A stretch of 64,000 bases of DNA from a virus, in IMG/VR virus record IMGVR_UViG_3300046692_000130, positions 30,595-94,594 of that record. One strand, given 5' to 3'. A model generated the notes under the pieces. It saw nothing but the letters and a program-made list of their open reading frames with translations. It was not told the DNA's origin and ran no database searches. Shown here piece by piece: positions 1 to 10,300 of the stretch. The translations under genes were made by a program, and so were the position numbers. How positions within the stretch are numbered: the stretch's first letter is position 1; every line of letters starts with the position of its first letter.

Positions 1-2
1 GC

Positions 3-239
3 GAGATGGGACGTGAACGATTCGTTCCAACACAGAACGGAAGGATAGTCCCGAACAACAAGCTCGGCGGCGACTCGCACACGTACCACATCGACGCATC
101 TGGTAGCAGCAACCCTGCAGCCACAGAGGCGGCGGTTCATCGCGCTATGCAGAAGGCTTTGCCACACTCAGTCGCTGCAAGTGTGCAGACACAACATCAA
201 CAGAAACTCAGATCACCTGCAGGAGCACGGAGAGGCTAA
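3..239 (+). CDS. Tail tape measure protein, C-terminal end (partial)
   Basis: The frame is open from the window edge; only the last 78 residues are visible. The segment NNKLGGDSHTYHIDASG followed by a short helical Ala/His/Gln-rich tail ending in basic residues resembles the extreme C-terminus of siphovirus tape measure proteins, which set tail length and are threaded through the tail tube. The stop TAA shares one base with the ATG of the next gene, as is usual in tail operons. Position directly upstream of distal tail genes supports the call. The rest lies outside the window, so family size cannot be checked. Confidence 0.6.
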   Translation, partial: EMGRERFVPTQNGRIVPNNKLGGDSHTYHIDASGSSNPAATEAAVHRAMQKALPHSVAASVQTQHQQKLRSPAGARRG

Positions 240-865
240 TGGCAATAGTTGGACAGTTCAACGGCAACAAGATCATCTCCGTGCCGTCCTCGCCGGGATT
301 CAGAAGCATAGATTGGAACGCCACCGACATCGTCGGCGTAGGCACCAATACCTTCACCGGGCAACAGCAGGTTCAGTCGTGGCAGTCTGGCTTTCTTTCA
401 GGGACTGTCACGCTACCTGCTATGACACGGCAACAGGCGCGCACTTGGATCAGCTTCTTGCTGCAAGCCCAAGGCTCGTACAACGTCTTCCAGATCGGCG
501 ACAAGTTCTGCGTCAACCCTCTGGGCAGCGCGCTAGGCAGTCCCGTCACACTCGGCTTCGGCCAGTCTGGCTACACGCTGAACACGAACGGCTGGGATGC
601 ATCGGCACAGGGTGTGTTGCTGGCTGGCGACTACGTCCAGTTGGGCTACCGGCTGTACCGCTGTCTCGACGACGTCAATGCAGACGGCACCGGCAACGCA
701 AGCTTCTCGATCTGGCCACAGATAAGAGAGACGGTACCAAGTGGTACTCCTCTGATCACCACAAACACAAAAGGACTCTTCCGGTTGGCGTCGAACCAGC
801 GCTCGTGGAATGAGTCGTACATCCGCACCGTTGGACTCAGCTTCCACATCATTGAGGCGCTATAG
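239..865 (+). CDS. Distal tail (minor tail) protein
   Basis: A 208-aa protein between tape measure and hub genes, the place of lambda gpM/gpL-like distal tail proteins. It has a beta-rich N-terminal half (GTVTLPAMTRQQARTWISF) and the LAGDYVQLGYRLYRCLDD segment seen in many phage distal tail proteins. No enzymatic motif is visible. Its start overlaps the preceding stop (TAATG), so translation is probably coupled. The function is inferred from position and overall resemblance, not from a diagnostic motif. Confidence 0.55.
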   Translation: MAIVGQFNGNKIISVPSSPGFRSIDWNATDIVGVGTNTFTGQQQVQSWQSGFLSGTVTLPAMTRQQARTWISFLLQAQGSYNVFQIGDKFCVNPLGSALGSPVTLGFGQSGYTLNTNGWDASAQGVLLAGDYVQLGYRLYRCLDDVNADGTGNASFSIWPQIRETVPSGTPLITTNTKGLFRLASNQRSWNESYIRTVGLSFHIIEAL

Positions 866-1450
866 ATGCCACGTAAAGCAAGTGACGCATATGTAGCAGC
901 CCTCGCTGCACCTACGATGCTTCCGGTTCTATTCGTGGAATGCAACTTCGTCTCTGGCCCAGTGAACATCTGGACGGGCTTAGGGCAGACCACATGGAAT
1001 GGCAAGACGTGGATCGGCATGGGTTCGCTGCTCTCGATCTCAACTATTGAAGAGGGCGCTGACGTACAGGCGCGAGGAATTTCCCTCACGCTCTCGGGTA
1101 TTGACCTTGAACTACTTCAAGACACTTTGAACGAGTTTCAGGTTGGCTTGCCGGTAACGATCTGGCTGGGCCTGAGAGATCCTCAAACGAACAACCTCAT
1201 CCCTGACCCAGTGGTCAGCTTCTTGGGGCGCACCGACGAACCAACTATAGACATCGACGGGAAGAAAGCATCGATCACAGTCGCATGCGAGTCCCGGCTG
1301 ATGGATATGAACACCCCAGTTCCCTATCGCTACACGCAGGTGGATCAGCAATTGTTCTACCCCGGCGATCAAGGTTTCATGTGGGTCAACAGCATCCAGA
1401 GCATCCCCATCTACTGGGGGCAGACGAACACTACAGACGGTAACCCGTAA
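866..1450 (+). CDS. Minor tail protein, hub-associated
   Basis: A 194-aa protein starting directly at the previous stop. The fragments VNIWTGLGQTTWNGKTWIGMGSLLSIS and GISLTLSGIDLELL resemble the DUF2163-like minor tail proteins that sit between distal tail and tail-tip peptidase genes. It is all beta in appearance, with no membrane segment or signal peptide. The stop overlaps the ATG of the next gene by one base. It is probably a structural part of the tail-tip complex; the exact contact is unknown. Confidence 0.55.
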   Translation: MPRKASDAYVAALAAPTMLPVLFVECNFVSGPVNIWTGLGQTTWNGKTWIGMGSLLSISTIEEGADVQARGISLTLSGIDLELLQDTLNEFQVGLPVTIWLGLRDPQTNNLIPDPVVSFLGRTDEPTIDIDGKKASITVACESRLMDMNTPVPYRYTQVDQQLFYPGDQGFMWVNSIQSIPIYWGQTNTTDGNP

Positions 1451-1968
1451 TGAGACATTCCGACTGGGTTTCTGCGCTGGACGCTTACTTCACAACCCAC
1501 AAGGATGCACCTTTCAGCTACGACCAGTCGAAGGGTCTCGATTGTTGCACATTCGCATTTGGCGCAATCGAGGCCCAGACCGGTATCGACATCGGGAAGG
1601 CATTCAGGGGCAACTACAACACTCGCAAAGAATCACTCAGAGTCATACACGCTTACAGCGGCAAAGCATCGCTGGAGAGTGGGGTGGAAGCGCTCATGAA
1701 CGAGCATCGCTTCCCTGAGATCCCACTACTAAGAGCACAGCGCGGCGATGCCGTGCTTATTCGCAAAGGGCAAAGATATTCGTCTCTCGGGATCGTCGCA
1801 TTGAACGGACGAGAGATTCTCACTATTTCAAACAAAGGAATTTGGCGACTTCCGCTCACTAGCGGATTTCGTGCGTGGAGTCTATGTCAAAAACAGCAGC
1901 AGAGATCGGAATCGGCGCAGCCATGGTTGGCGCTGCCTTCTTCACAGGTGGTCTCTCACTCTCCCTGA
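1450..1968 (+). CDS. NlpC/P60-like (DUF6950-type) tail assembly protein
   Basis: 172 aa. The early GLDCCTFAFGAI segment (about residues 30-41) is the papain-like cysteine motif of phage tail-tip proteins of the DUF6950/NlpC-P60 group, and GDAVLIRKG near residue 100 matches the following strand. The usual catalytic His after the second strand is not obvious: the segment reads SSLGIVALNG. The protein may therefore be structural rather than an active peptidoglycan peptidase. The last 85 bases overlap the hub gene in another frame. Position before the gpJ-like hub equals lambda gpK. Confidence 0.6.
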   Translation: MRHSDWVSALDAYFTTHKDAPFSYDQSKGLDCCTFAFGAIEAQTGIDIGKAFRGNYNTRKESLRVIHAYSGKASLESGVEALMNEHRFPEIPLLRAQRGDAVLIRKGQRYSSLGIVALNGREILTISNKGIWRLPLTSGFRAWSLCQKQQQRSESAQPWLALPSSQVVSHSP

Positions 1969-4900
1969 CGGCCTTCGGTTCAGCATTCTCGCTGTCCGGT
2001 ACTGCCATCACATCATTCCTCGCTACAACCGGCGCTGGCTTCGTTATGTCAGGCGTTGGAACTCTTCTCGGTCAACGAGCGACTGGTGTACAGACGACGT
2101 CGCGCAACCCTCTCCATCCGTGGCAGGTAATTTACGGACGGACTAAGGTCGGCGGCAACATTGTCTATCTGGAGGAAGTAGGTTCGAACAACCGCATTCT
2201 CCTTCTCGTCATCGCGTTGGCATGTCATCCCTGTCAGGAAATCGAGCAGGTTTGGCTCAACAACAAAAAGCTCCAGATGCGGCTCAATACGAGCTTCAAC
2301 GATTCATCCAATCCCAACGGGTTCATGAATAGCTTCAACCCGCCTCAAGGTATCTGGAACATACAGACCATCAGCCGAGTCAACGACGTCGTTACAGTGA
2401 CGTTCGCGCAGAATCCGAACTCACTCTATACCGGCTTCAACGGCGAGACGCTATGGATTCGCAACACAATCGACAACGTCGGTGGCAACTCCTTCAACGG
2501 CTACTGGCCCGTGCAACAGACCGGCCCGAACTCTTTCACATTCACAGCAGGTGGCCCTCAAGGCGCTGGCCGTTCCTTCACAGGGACAATCAAGAGCACA
2601 TGGCCTGTCTATAACAACAACGTCACCACTGGCTTCTACCTCGGCAATCAGACACAAGCGTCTGGCATCGTTCTCGGCAACACCGCTGGGTACTGGACGA
2701 ATGATTGTCTGCTCAGTGGCAGAACGTACGTGACGATGAAGCTAGAGTATGACTCGTCACTCTTCAACGGCATGCCTGAGATCAGCTTCGTGGTCAAGGG
2801 TAAGAACGACATCTACGATCCACGCACCGGCACGACGGGCTATTCGAACAACCCAGCGCTTTGCATTGCTGACTACCTAGCGCATCCAGTGTTTGGCTTC
2901 GGCGCGCACTACGGTGCCGAGATCCCGATTGACGAACTCATCGCTGCAGCTAACGTCTGCGACGAACAGGTTCCGCTGGCTCTGGGAGGCACTGAGAACC
3001 GCTACTCCTGCGATGGGTACTTCGATGTGAGCGTACCGCGTGGAGACGTCCTGCAGAACCTCCTGACGTCGTGTGGTGGTCGCCTGACATACAACGGTGG
3101 TCAGTTCGTCATTCAACCTGCTGGCTGGTATCCCCCGGCCAACCTGATTGACATAGCTGACGGCGACTCTGGGCAGAAGATGCTTGTCTCTGATCAAGGC
3201 TTGGTCGTTCACCCATTCAACAATCCCCCGGCTCCGCAGTTCGTTCCTGACAGTAGCGGAACGGTCAAGGATCAGATGACGTTCATCATCGGCATGCTCA
3301 ATGCCTATGTAGCGACACAGAGCACCGTGGCGCTGTCCATGGCAAAGCTCTGCCTCGACGCCATCTTCCATACGATCTACCGCGACATGGTTCTGCCAGA
3401 CATCGTCGACGACACGCACATCTGGCCACCCCACTGGCTCTACAACGTCAAGCAGCCCATGCTGGACGCGAATGGCGACATCCTCCAAGTTGGGCAGAAC
3501 ATGGACAACGTCCCTGCGTTGCGCGGCCTGTCTCCTTCAAGTGGCGAGATCGACGCGACCGGCGACTCCTTCAACTGGTGCATGAGAGCCTACCTTCTGG
3601 CGGCTCAGGTACTGGACGGAGTATCACCTGTCTCTGATATCCATCACGGATACGGCGACGACTACGGCTTCGACTACGGCAACCCGGTACGGTTCGACCA
3701 GACAACACTCAGCTTCTGGCAGCACATGGCTCTTGCAACTATGCAGGAAGCTCGGTATGCCTACAACATCAGCAACCAACGTCAGTGGATCCGTCGATCG
3801 ATCAACAAAAATCCTTTCGCAATCACTGGCTCCTCTGCAACGTCAAACCTTGCTGTCGCTCCTGCAGTATCGTGCGATAGCTCGGGCAACATCGTGATCA
3901 CGTTCGTCAATCAGGTGATTACCAATGCGAATACTCGCTACAGTGTCACCGGCATCAACGACGCGTTCAACACTGGCGACTACACCATCTTCTCCTTCAT
4001 AGGCAACACGAAGGGCGACTCGTTCCAGATCCAATTGATCCTGAACGACGGCAGCACGGACTGGGTATTCACCACGACGGCACAGAGCGACAACGACTAC
4101 AACCTGCGCTTGAACAACACGGACTTCCTGAACGGTTCAGGGGAGCAGATGCCGTATGGCACACCTGTACACACTGCTACCGTGAATATCCCTGAGTCTC
4201 TTGGTGGTAACGAGAGCATCGTAATCAAGGGCGTTCGCCAGTATCCGAACAAGTCTGTACCTTATGGCAACGGTGGGGCAATCCCCTACACGGCGACATA
4301 CCAAGGCCCACTCCGCGAAGGTTCACGCCTCGGATGGGAAGGGCCAGTCTACATCGGCTACCAGAGTCCATGGGCAATCAAGCAGCTTGGCGACGAGAAC
4401 AACGTAGCAACGAACGTCCAGCTTCTGTATGACGCCCAGATGGCATGGGGCAGTACAACCCTCGCCATTCTCCAGCCAGATGTCATTCGCTTCGTGATCT
4501 CTGGAGCAAACCCCCAGACGATCAACGCACCCATCACCATTGATCGCAGTGGTAATGGTTCAGCGCAGATCACCCTCGACGGTCTCAACGAAGGTACTGA
4601 TTCGATCCAAGCGTTTCTGGATTCGAAGAGCCTGAGTTCGAACATCGCAAGGTATGCGTGGAATCCATTGTCTGGAGGCATCGGCCTCACGACCGTGAAC
4701 TCAACCACCATGGTTGCAGACGGATCAAGCTTCTTCCACGGACTGAGCGCAGTGATTGGGCAGCAGACCTTCAACAGTCTGATGTTCAACTCACACGAGC
4801 TTCCATTCGACTGGGGAGATCCACATGAGTCCCAGAACGTCGCTGACCCGATTCAGAACAATCCTCAGACTCCTGATGGTCTTTACGCTGGGGATATCCC

Positions 4901-6671
4901 GGTGCAAGGCTCGGGCGGTAGTCGCTCCATCAACATGGTCTTTACTGGTCAGTTCGTTGTCACGAGCGCTGGCCCAGTCAACTTCCAAGCCATTCTGAAC
5001 GCATCGTTTGTCATCGGTGTTCGTGGTGCTTCATACGTGAGCGGCCCTCAGCACTTTGGCCCAATCACAACCACGCCAATGACTGGCATCCAGAGCTTGG
5101 CTGGCTTCAACGAACCGGGCTACTGGCCGGGTGGTAATCAGGCGCACGAGTTCTTCACCCTGAACTTCCCTGCGCCGGGAGTCTACGACTACGAGATCTG
5201 CTTCACGGCTGGCAACTTCCACGAGAAGATGTTCTGCCTCATTGCAAATAACGCGATGATCAAGCAGGTACAGGCTCCTACAACAGCTACCGGTGACAAT
5301 CCAACTGGGCAGCTTGCTCTCGCACCTGTGAGCGGCGGCGGCTTTGTTGGTGGATCTCAGGACTACACGCTGACGGTTACTGGTGTCTCGGTACCGCCCG
5401 ACTCCGATACACACGGCACAGGGCCACTCGCTCCGGTCTTCTACTTCGACCAGCAAGACGTATCGCAGTTCGGCACAGTCAACACCTTCGGCTTCATTGG
5501 GGTGGACGACGCGTCGTGGGTCGGATACCAGTTGCGACCTCTCGTCGAGTTGACGTCACTGATGCGCGCATGCACCGGCTCAGAGAGCTACTACACACAG
5601 GCGTCAACCGTCGTGAATAAGTTGCTGTCTTGGTTCGATACGAACTGGACTGACACATACGGTGGGCCTCCGACACGCTTCACACAGACCGGCGCATCGA
5701 GGGACTACACCGATCCTCACGCTGTCGGATTACTGATGAGGGCAGTGCTCGACATGGACATGCTTCATCGTCCTAGCGGCAACGCCAGTGGCACCATGGA
5801 CGCAACTCTGCAGTCACTCTTCAACAAGTCAATGCTGTTCTTCAATCACTGGTTCCTTCAAGACGGGCCAATGAAGGGAACATTCTGCACGAACCCGACC
5901 GGCGCACAAGACTGGTTTGGCTTCTGGCATGGTGAACTGCTAACGACTTGCTCTCAGTTGTACAAGTGGGCGATCAACGCCAACATCAATGACCTCACGA
6001 CTGCATCCGAGGCATTGGCGTTCGTTTATGGATTGATCGACTTCGCAGTGGGCAACACGGCACACGTCGACCCAGATCTTGGCTACACAGTCACCGATCT
6101 GCGCGGCGGTATCAAGTGGAAGCCGAAGCTGCCGAAGCACAATCTGTACAACGGCGTGAAAGGCACATACGTCAGTGAAGCGAATCAGTGGCAGCAAAGT
6201 GACTTCCCGACGTACTGTCAGGACGCGCTACACGGCTACAGCAATGGCTCACCGGCTTATGACTATGACGCCAACTGGGAAGCAGACAAGCAGCGCTTGT
6301 TCAAGGATGTCCAGTTACCATTCACGACCTCTGTGAGCACGGCACAGCGCCTCGCGAAGATCGAACTCCTGCGAGTACGACAGCAGGGACGCGGTGTTCT
6401 GCAGGGCATGATGTCGATGTACAAGTCGACGCCTCTGGACGTGGTCATGGTCTCGTTCGCGCCATTCAATTGGCAGAACAAGATCGTTGAGATCGCGAAC
6501 ACGCGCTTGGTGCAGGAACGGTCAGACGATGGTGACGCAGTCTTTCTCGGAACAGAAGTAGATATCGCGGAGACATCCAAGAAGGTCTACGACTGGGACA
6601 CGAAGGAAGAGCTTTCAAGCCAAGGCTACTCATACCTCCCGAATCAACTCAACACATCACCCGATGCATAA
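1884..6671 (+). CDS. gpJ-like tail hub / host-specificity protein with very large insertion
   Basis: 1,595 aa. Start chosen at ATG 1884 because GGAG lies just upstream at 1877-1880; GTG 1875 would add three residues. Residues 1-450 match gpJ-type hubs: hydrophobic Gly-rich N-terminus, then RNPLHPWQVIYG and later YDPRTGTTGYSNNPALCIADYL. The C-terminus (about 1,470 onward, VSTAQRLAKIELLR to the end) is again typical hub. Between them lie about 1,000 residues with helical segments resembling alpha/alpha-toroid sugar-active enzymes (YGDDYGFDYGNPVRF; FIGVDDASWVGYQLRPLVEL) and a PA14-like beta region. Cell-surface glycan binding or cleavage is inferred. It overlaps the preceding gene by 85 bases. 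Confidence 0.75.
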   Translation: MSKTAAEIGIGAAMVGAAFFTGGLSLSLTAFGSAFSLSGTAITSFLATTGAGFVMSGVGTLLGQRATGVQTTSRNPLHPWQVIYGRTKVGGNIVYLEEVGSNNRILLLVIALACHPCQEIEQVWLNNKKLQMRLNTSFNDSSNPNGFMNSFNPPQGIWNIQTISRVNDVVTVTFAQNPNSLYTGFNGETLWIRNTIDNVGGNSFNGYWPVQQTGPNSFTFTAGGPQGAGRSFTGTIKSTWPVYNNNVTTGFYLGNQTQASGIVLGNTAGYWTNDCLLSGRTYVTMKLEYDSSLFNGMPEISFVVKGKNDIYDPRTGTTGYSNNPALCIADYLAHPVFGFGAHYGAEIPIDELIAAANVCDEQVPLALGGTENRYSCDGYFDVSVPRGDVLQNLLTSCGGRLTYNGGQFVIQPAGWYPPANLIDIADGDSGQKMLVSDQGLVVHPFNNPPAPQFVPDSSGTVKDQMTFIIGMLNAYVATQSTVALSMAKLCLDAIFHTIYRDMVLPDIVDDTHIWPPHWLYNVKQPMLDANGDILQVGQNMDNVPALRGLSPSSGEIDATGDSFNWCMRAYLLAAQVLDGVSPVSDIHHGYGDDYGFDYGNPVRFDQTTLSFWQHMALATMQEARYAYNISNQRQWIRRSINKNPFAITGSSATSNLAVAPAVSCDSSGNIVITFVNQVITNANTRYSVTGINDAFNTGDYTIFSFIGNTKGDSFQIQLILNDGSTDWVFTTTAQSDNDYNLRLNNTDFLNGSGEQMPYGTPVHTATVNIPESLGGNESIVIKGVRQYPNKSVPYGNGGAIPYTATYQGPLREGSRLGWEGPVYIGYQSPWAIKQLGDENNVATNVQLLYDAQMAWGSTTLAILQPDVIRFVISGANPQTINAPITIDRSGNGSAQITLDGLNEGTDSIQAFLDSKSLSSNIARYAWNPLSGGIGLTTVNSTTMVADGSSFFHGLSAVIGQQTFNSLMFNSHELPFDWGDPHESQNVADPIQNNPQTPDGLYAGDIPVQGSGGSRSINMVFTGQFVVTSAGPVNFQAILNASFVIGVRGASYVSGPQHFGPITTTPMTGIQSLAGFNEPGYWPGGNQAHEFFTLNFPAPGVYDYEICFTAGNFHEKMFCLIANNAMIKQVQAPTTATGDNPTGQLALAPVSGGGFVGGSQDYTLTVTGVSVPPDSDTHGTGPLAPVFYFDQQDVSQFGTVNTFGFIGVDDASWVGYQLRPLVELTSLMRACTGSESYYTQASTVVNKLLSWFDTNWTDTYGGPPTRFTQTGASRDYTDPHAVGLLMRAVLDMDMLHRPSGNASGTMDATLQSLFNKSMLFFNHWFLQDGPMKGTFCTNPTGAQDWFGFWHGELLTTCSQLYKWAINANINDLTTASEALAFVYGLIDFAVGNTAHVDPDLGYTVTDLRGGIKWKPKLPKHNLYNGVKGTYVSEANQWQQSDFPTYCQDALHGYSNGSPAYDYDANWEADKQRLFKDVQLPFTTSVSTAQRLAKIELLRVRQQGRGVLQGMMSMYKSTPLDVVMVSFAPFNWQNKIVEIANTRLVQERSDDGDAVFLGTEVDIAETSKKVYDWDTKEELSSQGYSYLPNQLNTSPDA

Positions 6672-6675
6672 CTTG

Positions 6676-6704
6676 GAGGGGCGCAGCGATGCGCTCCTCG
6701 CCTT
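6676..6704 (+). terminator. Terminator or attenuator after hub gene
   Basis: A 10-bp stem (6676-6685 with 6690-6699, one G-U pair) closes on the tetraloop GCGA and is followed by GCCTTTTG. It lies in the 43-base gap between the hub stop and the next ATG, so it may partly attenuate the fibre genes. Confidence 0.55.
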
Positions 6705-6714
6705 TTGAGGATTC

Positions 6715-7383
6715 ATGGCAACTTCAACTCCAAATCTTAGTCTCGTGCAACCTCCTGCGGGTACGGATGGTTGGGCTGGCTCGATGAACGATAACCTCGA
6801 CAAGCTCGATCAGGCTATCCAAGCCCTGCGCGCACAAGTCGCAACCACTGTACAAGGCCCACCGGGCGCAACGGGTGCTACTGGCCCGACCGGCCTCGTT
6901 TGGATGGGGCCATGGTCATCTGTGATCTCTTACCCCAAGAACGCAGGTGTGAGCTACAACGGTGCTTCCTACATCGCGCTCGGCCCCAACAGCGCAGTAC
7001 AACCAGACATCAACCCAAACACATGGGGAGTGCTAGCAGTTGGTGGTGTAGGTGGTGGCGACACGGTCGTCCCTCCGTCCCTCAACAACTTGCCCTTTAC
7101 TAGCAGCTTGACAGTGGACTTCTCTACCTTGAACGCCACGCAACGCGTCGTCGTTACAACTGACGTGAGCATCACCTTGACCGGCGCTGTAGCTGGGCAG
7201 GACTGCAAGCTCATCGTCGTCCAAGACAGCGTAGGTGGTCACCAGATCTCGGGCTGGGCATCGAACGTGCTCGGCGGTGCGCTGCTCCCATCTGGAGCCA
7301 CACCCAACACATCTGCGCTCTTCGTCTTCCACTACGACGGCACGAACTATCTCCTGTCGAACATCCCAATCGCTAATCAGTAA
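6715..7383 (+). CDS. Tail fibre/tip protein with collagen-like and carbohydrate-binding segments
   Basis: 222 aa. The N-terminal 40 residues have the short helix (NLDKLDQAIQALRAQV) that caps many phage fibres. Then comes a collagen-like stretch, GPPGATGATGPTG, about residues 55-67. Next is GPWSSVISYPKNAGVSYNGASYIAL, which resembles the CBM5/12-type aromatic carbohydrate-binding module found in fibre tips. The C-terminal part is beta-rich (LTVDFSTLNATQRVVVTTDVSITLTG), similar to trimeric fibre end domains. Likely a trimeric receptor-binding or attachment fibre; receptor unknown. Confidence 0.6.
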   Translation: MATSTPNLSLVQPPAGTDGWAGSMNDNLDKLDQAIQALRAQVATTVQGPPGATGATGPTGLVWMGPWSSVISYPKNAGVSYNGASYIALGPNSAVQPDINPNTWGVLAVGGVGGGDTVVPPSLNNLPFTSSLTVDFSTLNATQRVVVTTDVSITLTGAVAGQDCKLIVVQDSVGGHQISGWASNVLGGALLPSGATPNTSALFVFHYDGTNYLLSNIPIANQ

Positions 7384-7393
7384 AAGGATCACA

Positions 7394-10300
7394 ATGAAAC
7401 TTATGAAATACATTGCCAGCTTTTTGCTGGTGATGTTCGCACTCCTGCCTATGTCATTTGGACAGGCGAAACAGGTGGCCCCTGCTGGCGGTATCGATAC
7501 ACCGCAGATCAATCATCTGGTCATTTGTGATAACCATTACGCAAGTCTGCAGCAGTGCGTGAACGTCGCTGGCACGACGAGTAGTGTGTTGGTTCCCTAC
7601 GCCCAGCATCCGGGTGAAACCTATTCGAACCCTCACTCAGTTACCGTGCTCGACATTCGCCAGACACTGCCGTCCGGTGCGAATCCTGCCGGTACAATCT
7701 TTCAGGATCAACTCAACAATGGTAGCGGTGGTTTAGCGGCTGGAATCACGCACGGTGGCCCTAACAACCTCGACCTTCTGAACCCCGGTGCTATACAGGC
7801 GTTCCGTCTCAACTACGTCACACCGGGAACAGATACTCAAACGTATCCGCATCAGCACACGAACATCTACAACTCGTCGTCCTCGAAGCGGTACATGAGC
7901 AACGACGATATCACCCACACGATGCTGAACCTCTACATCCCAAGCGGTGGCAAGAACTACAGCAATCAGTATTCAGGTGGAGAATCGACAGCCTTTGAGA
8001 AGCCAAACCACGCCATCCTAACGCTGAACTCTCTCAAGCAAACCGAGGGACAGGGTGGTGGATACTTCGCTTCTCTTGTGAAGAATCTCGGCGTCGGCGA
8101 CACGATGATGAACACGCAGCAAGGTGTAGCGACAGGTGTGAGCGATGGTGACGACGAAGGTTTGAAGTTCTTTCGCGCCAACCTAATTCACAATCCTAGC
8201 CGCTTCGGAATGTCCATCACTTCGATTGCATCCGACTCCTATGGTAACTACGTGTTTCGTGGAACAAACACAGGCTCTTACAATGGTCTACCTTCTGAGG
8301 GACTGCCTGTCATCAATCTGTCGAAAGACTTAAATCCTTCGCAGACTGGAAACATTACTGACATTCGTGCGTATGCAGCCGACAATCGCTTTGCACAGGT
8401 GACGCCAGACACTGGCATCAACATCGCTACCCTCCTGGGTAATTCGACAGTAAGCTATACCACTTCTTCGATTGTGCCTAGCAATCTAAGTGCTGGTATC
8501 CTCACTGCCAAGAATGGTTCAGGTGGTTTGTCGAGCGCCACTGTGACAGTTACAAACGCAACCGGCTTCACTGCAAGTAGCACGATTCCGGTTTGTATTG
8601 GATCTGTGGCAGCAAACTACGAACAGACCTATATCTCAGCAGTCAATACCTCCACTAACACGCTGACCCTACAGTACGCTCGATATCAGCATGGCACGAA
8701 CGATATGGTGTCTCAGGGTGGAGCTTGTGGTTACGCTATCGCGATGAGCGCCGACGAGAAGGCTCCCGGCACTGTACCGGCCAACGATCTTGCAAGTCAG
8801 ACCACGACACTCCATAACGCTTACTACGTGATGGGTACGATCAGCGGAAACTTCATCGTCTACACGAACATGCATGCAAGTGCCGATGCCGTCCTTCATA
8901 CAGCGGCTTACACCAACACCACCCCGTTAGTGGCAGGGACGCTTACACCCTCAGTGGGTGGAGGGCAGCTTAATGGATTAGCGATCAATGGTGATGCCAA
9001 CTACTCCAACTACAGAGGAAATTTCGTAGGACAGACGACGCTTGCCTATCCTACGATCACCTTCAGTGGCGGGGGCTGCACAACTCAGCCGGTAGCAAGC
9101 GTGACGAGCTATGCCCGTCCAAGTGCTTCTCAGATCCTTCCCGTCATCACCATAACCAATCCCGGCGCAGGATGCAGTGGTTCACTCACTGCAACAATGC
9201 AAAGCAGCTACGCCAACCCGTATCACCTTTATCCTGCTACGGTCAGCTTCAAAGTAATTGACCCAAGCGCAGCCATCGATCCGAATACTGGTGAGCCTTC
9301 AGCCAGCGGCAACTACGTAATGACTGAGGCCGTCAATCCAGCGAACTGGGCGAACGGCGACACGCTCGAAATCAGTGGCTGGTGGAATCAGTACGCAGGG
9401 TCAAATGTGACGCTCGGTACTATCTACGGTGGGCAGAGCAACAACTTCAGTCTCAGACATGCTTTGCTCTTTGCTGGAGACTGGGCGGGTTCTGAACCTG
9501 TGGGCAATACCCTTAGCGGTATCGTCAACAGAACACCTTCCTCGCACTACTACAGCCCCAATGGCCCATCTCCCGGCGTTGCCTACGAACTGCCTCCAGA
9601 TGGTTTCGAGTTGGGCGGCATGATGAAGAATTCCATCTGGACATCAGATGCTCCAACTGATTCCGTGATGGCCGTAAGGTGCGTCAGTGGTGGATCCTTC
9701 TATGTGGATGCTCTTTCCCCCTGCAACTTTGGAGTGGCGCAGAGCTATCACATCTGGAAAGGCTTCACGGCTTCCAACATCGCGGCCTACGACAGCATCG
9801 ACTACAACAACGGCACGAGAACCATCACCTACAATGTGCCTAACTTTGTGTTCCAGAACGGCAACATCAGCTTTGGTTCAACGTCAGGATTTGGAACGAC
9901 ACCTAGTTTCCATACTGGCCTACAGATCAAGCATGACAACGGTGTGACCTTTGTGAATGACAACGGGCCAACGCAGATTATTCATATTTGCAATCCGTTG
10001 TTCTCTGCTTCGAATGTGCTTGGCGTAGGTGCTTGCCATCCGAGAGCGGGAGACACTGCCGACTACAACTTCGATGGTCGTTGGGATGCAGGTTATCTCA
10101 ATGCCAACGTAGCCTCTCGTACTCCTGCTTTGAGCGTGAGTCTTGCGCCTCCGGTGTTTTTGGGGTCAGCTACATGGAGTGGTACAGGCAGCGGCCATAA
10201 CTATCAGTTTGTCTTTGCTGCTATTAGCCCTCTTGGAATCATGGGGCCAATATCAGCGGATACTTTGGGCGTCTTCAATCAGGGCACTCTCGGCGGCGGC

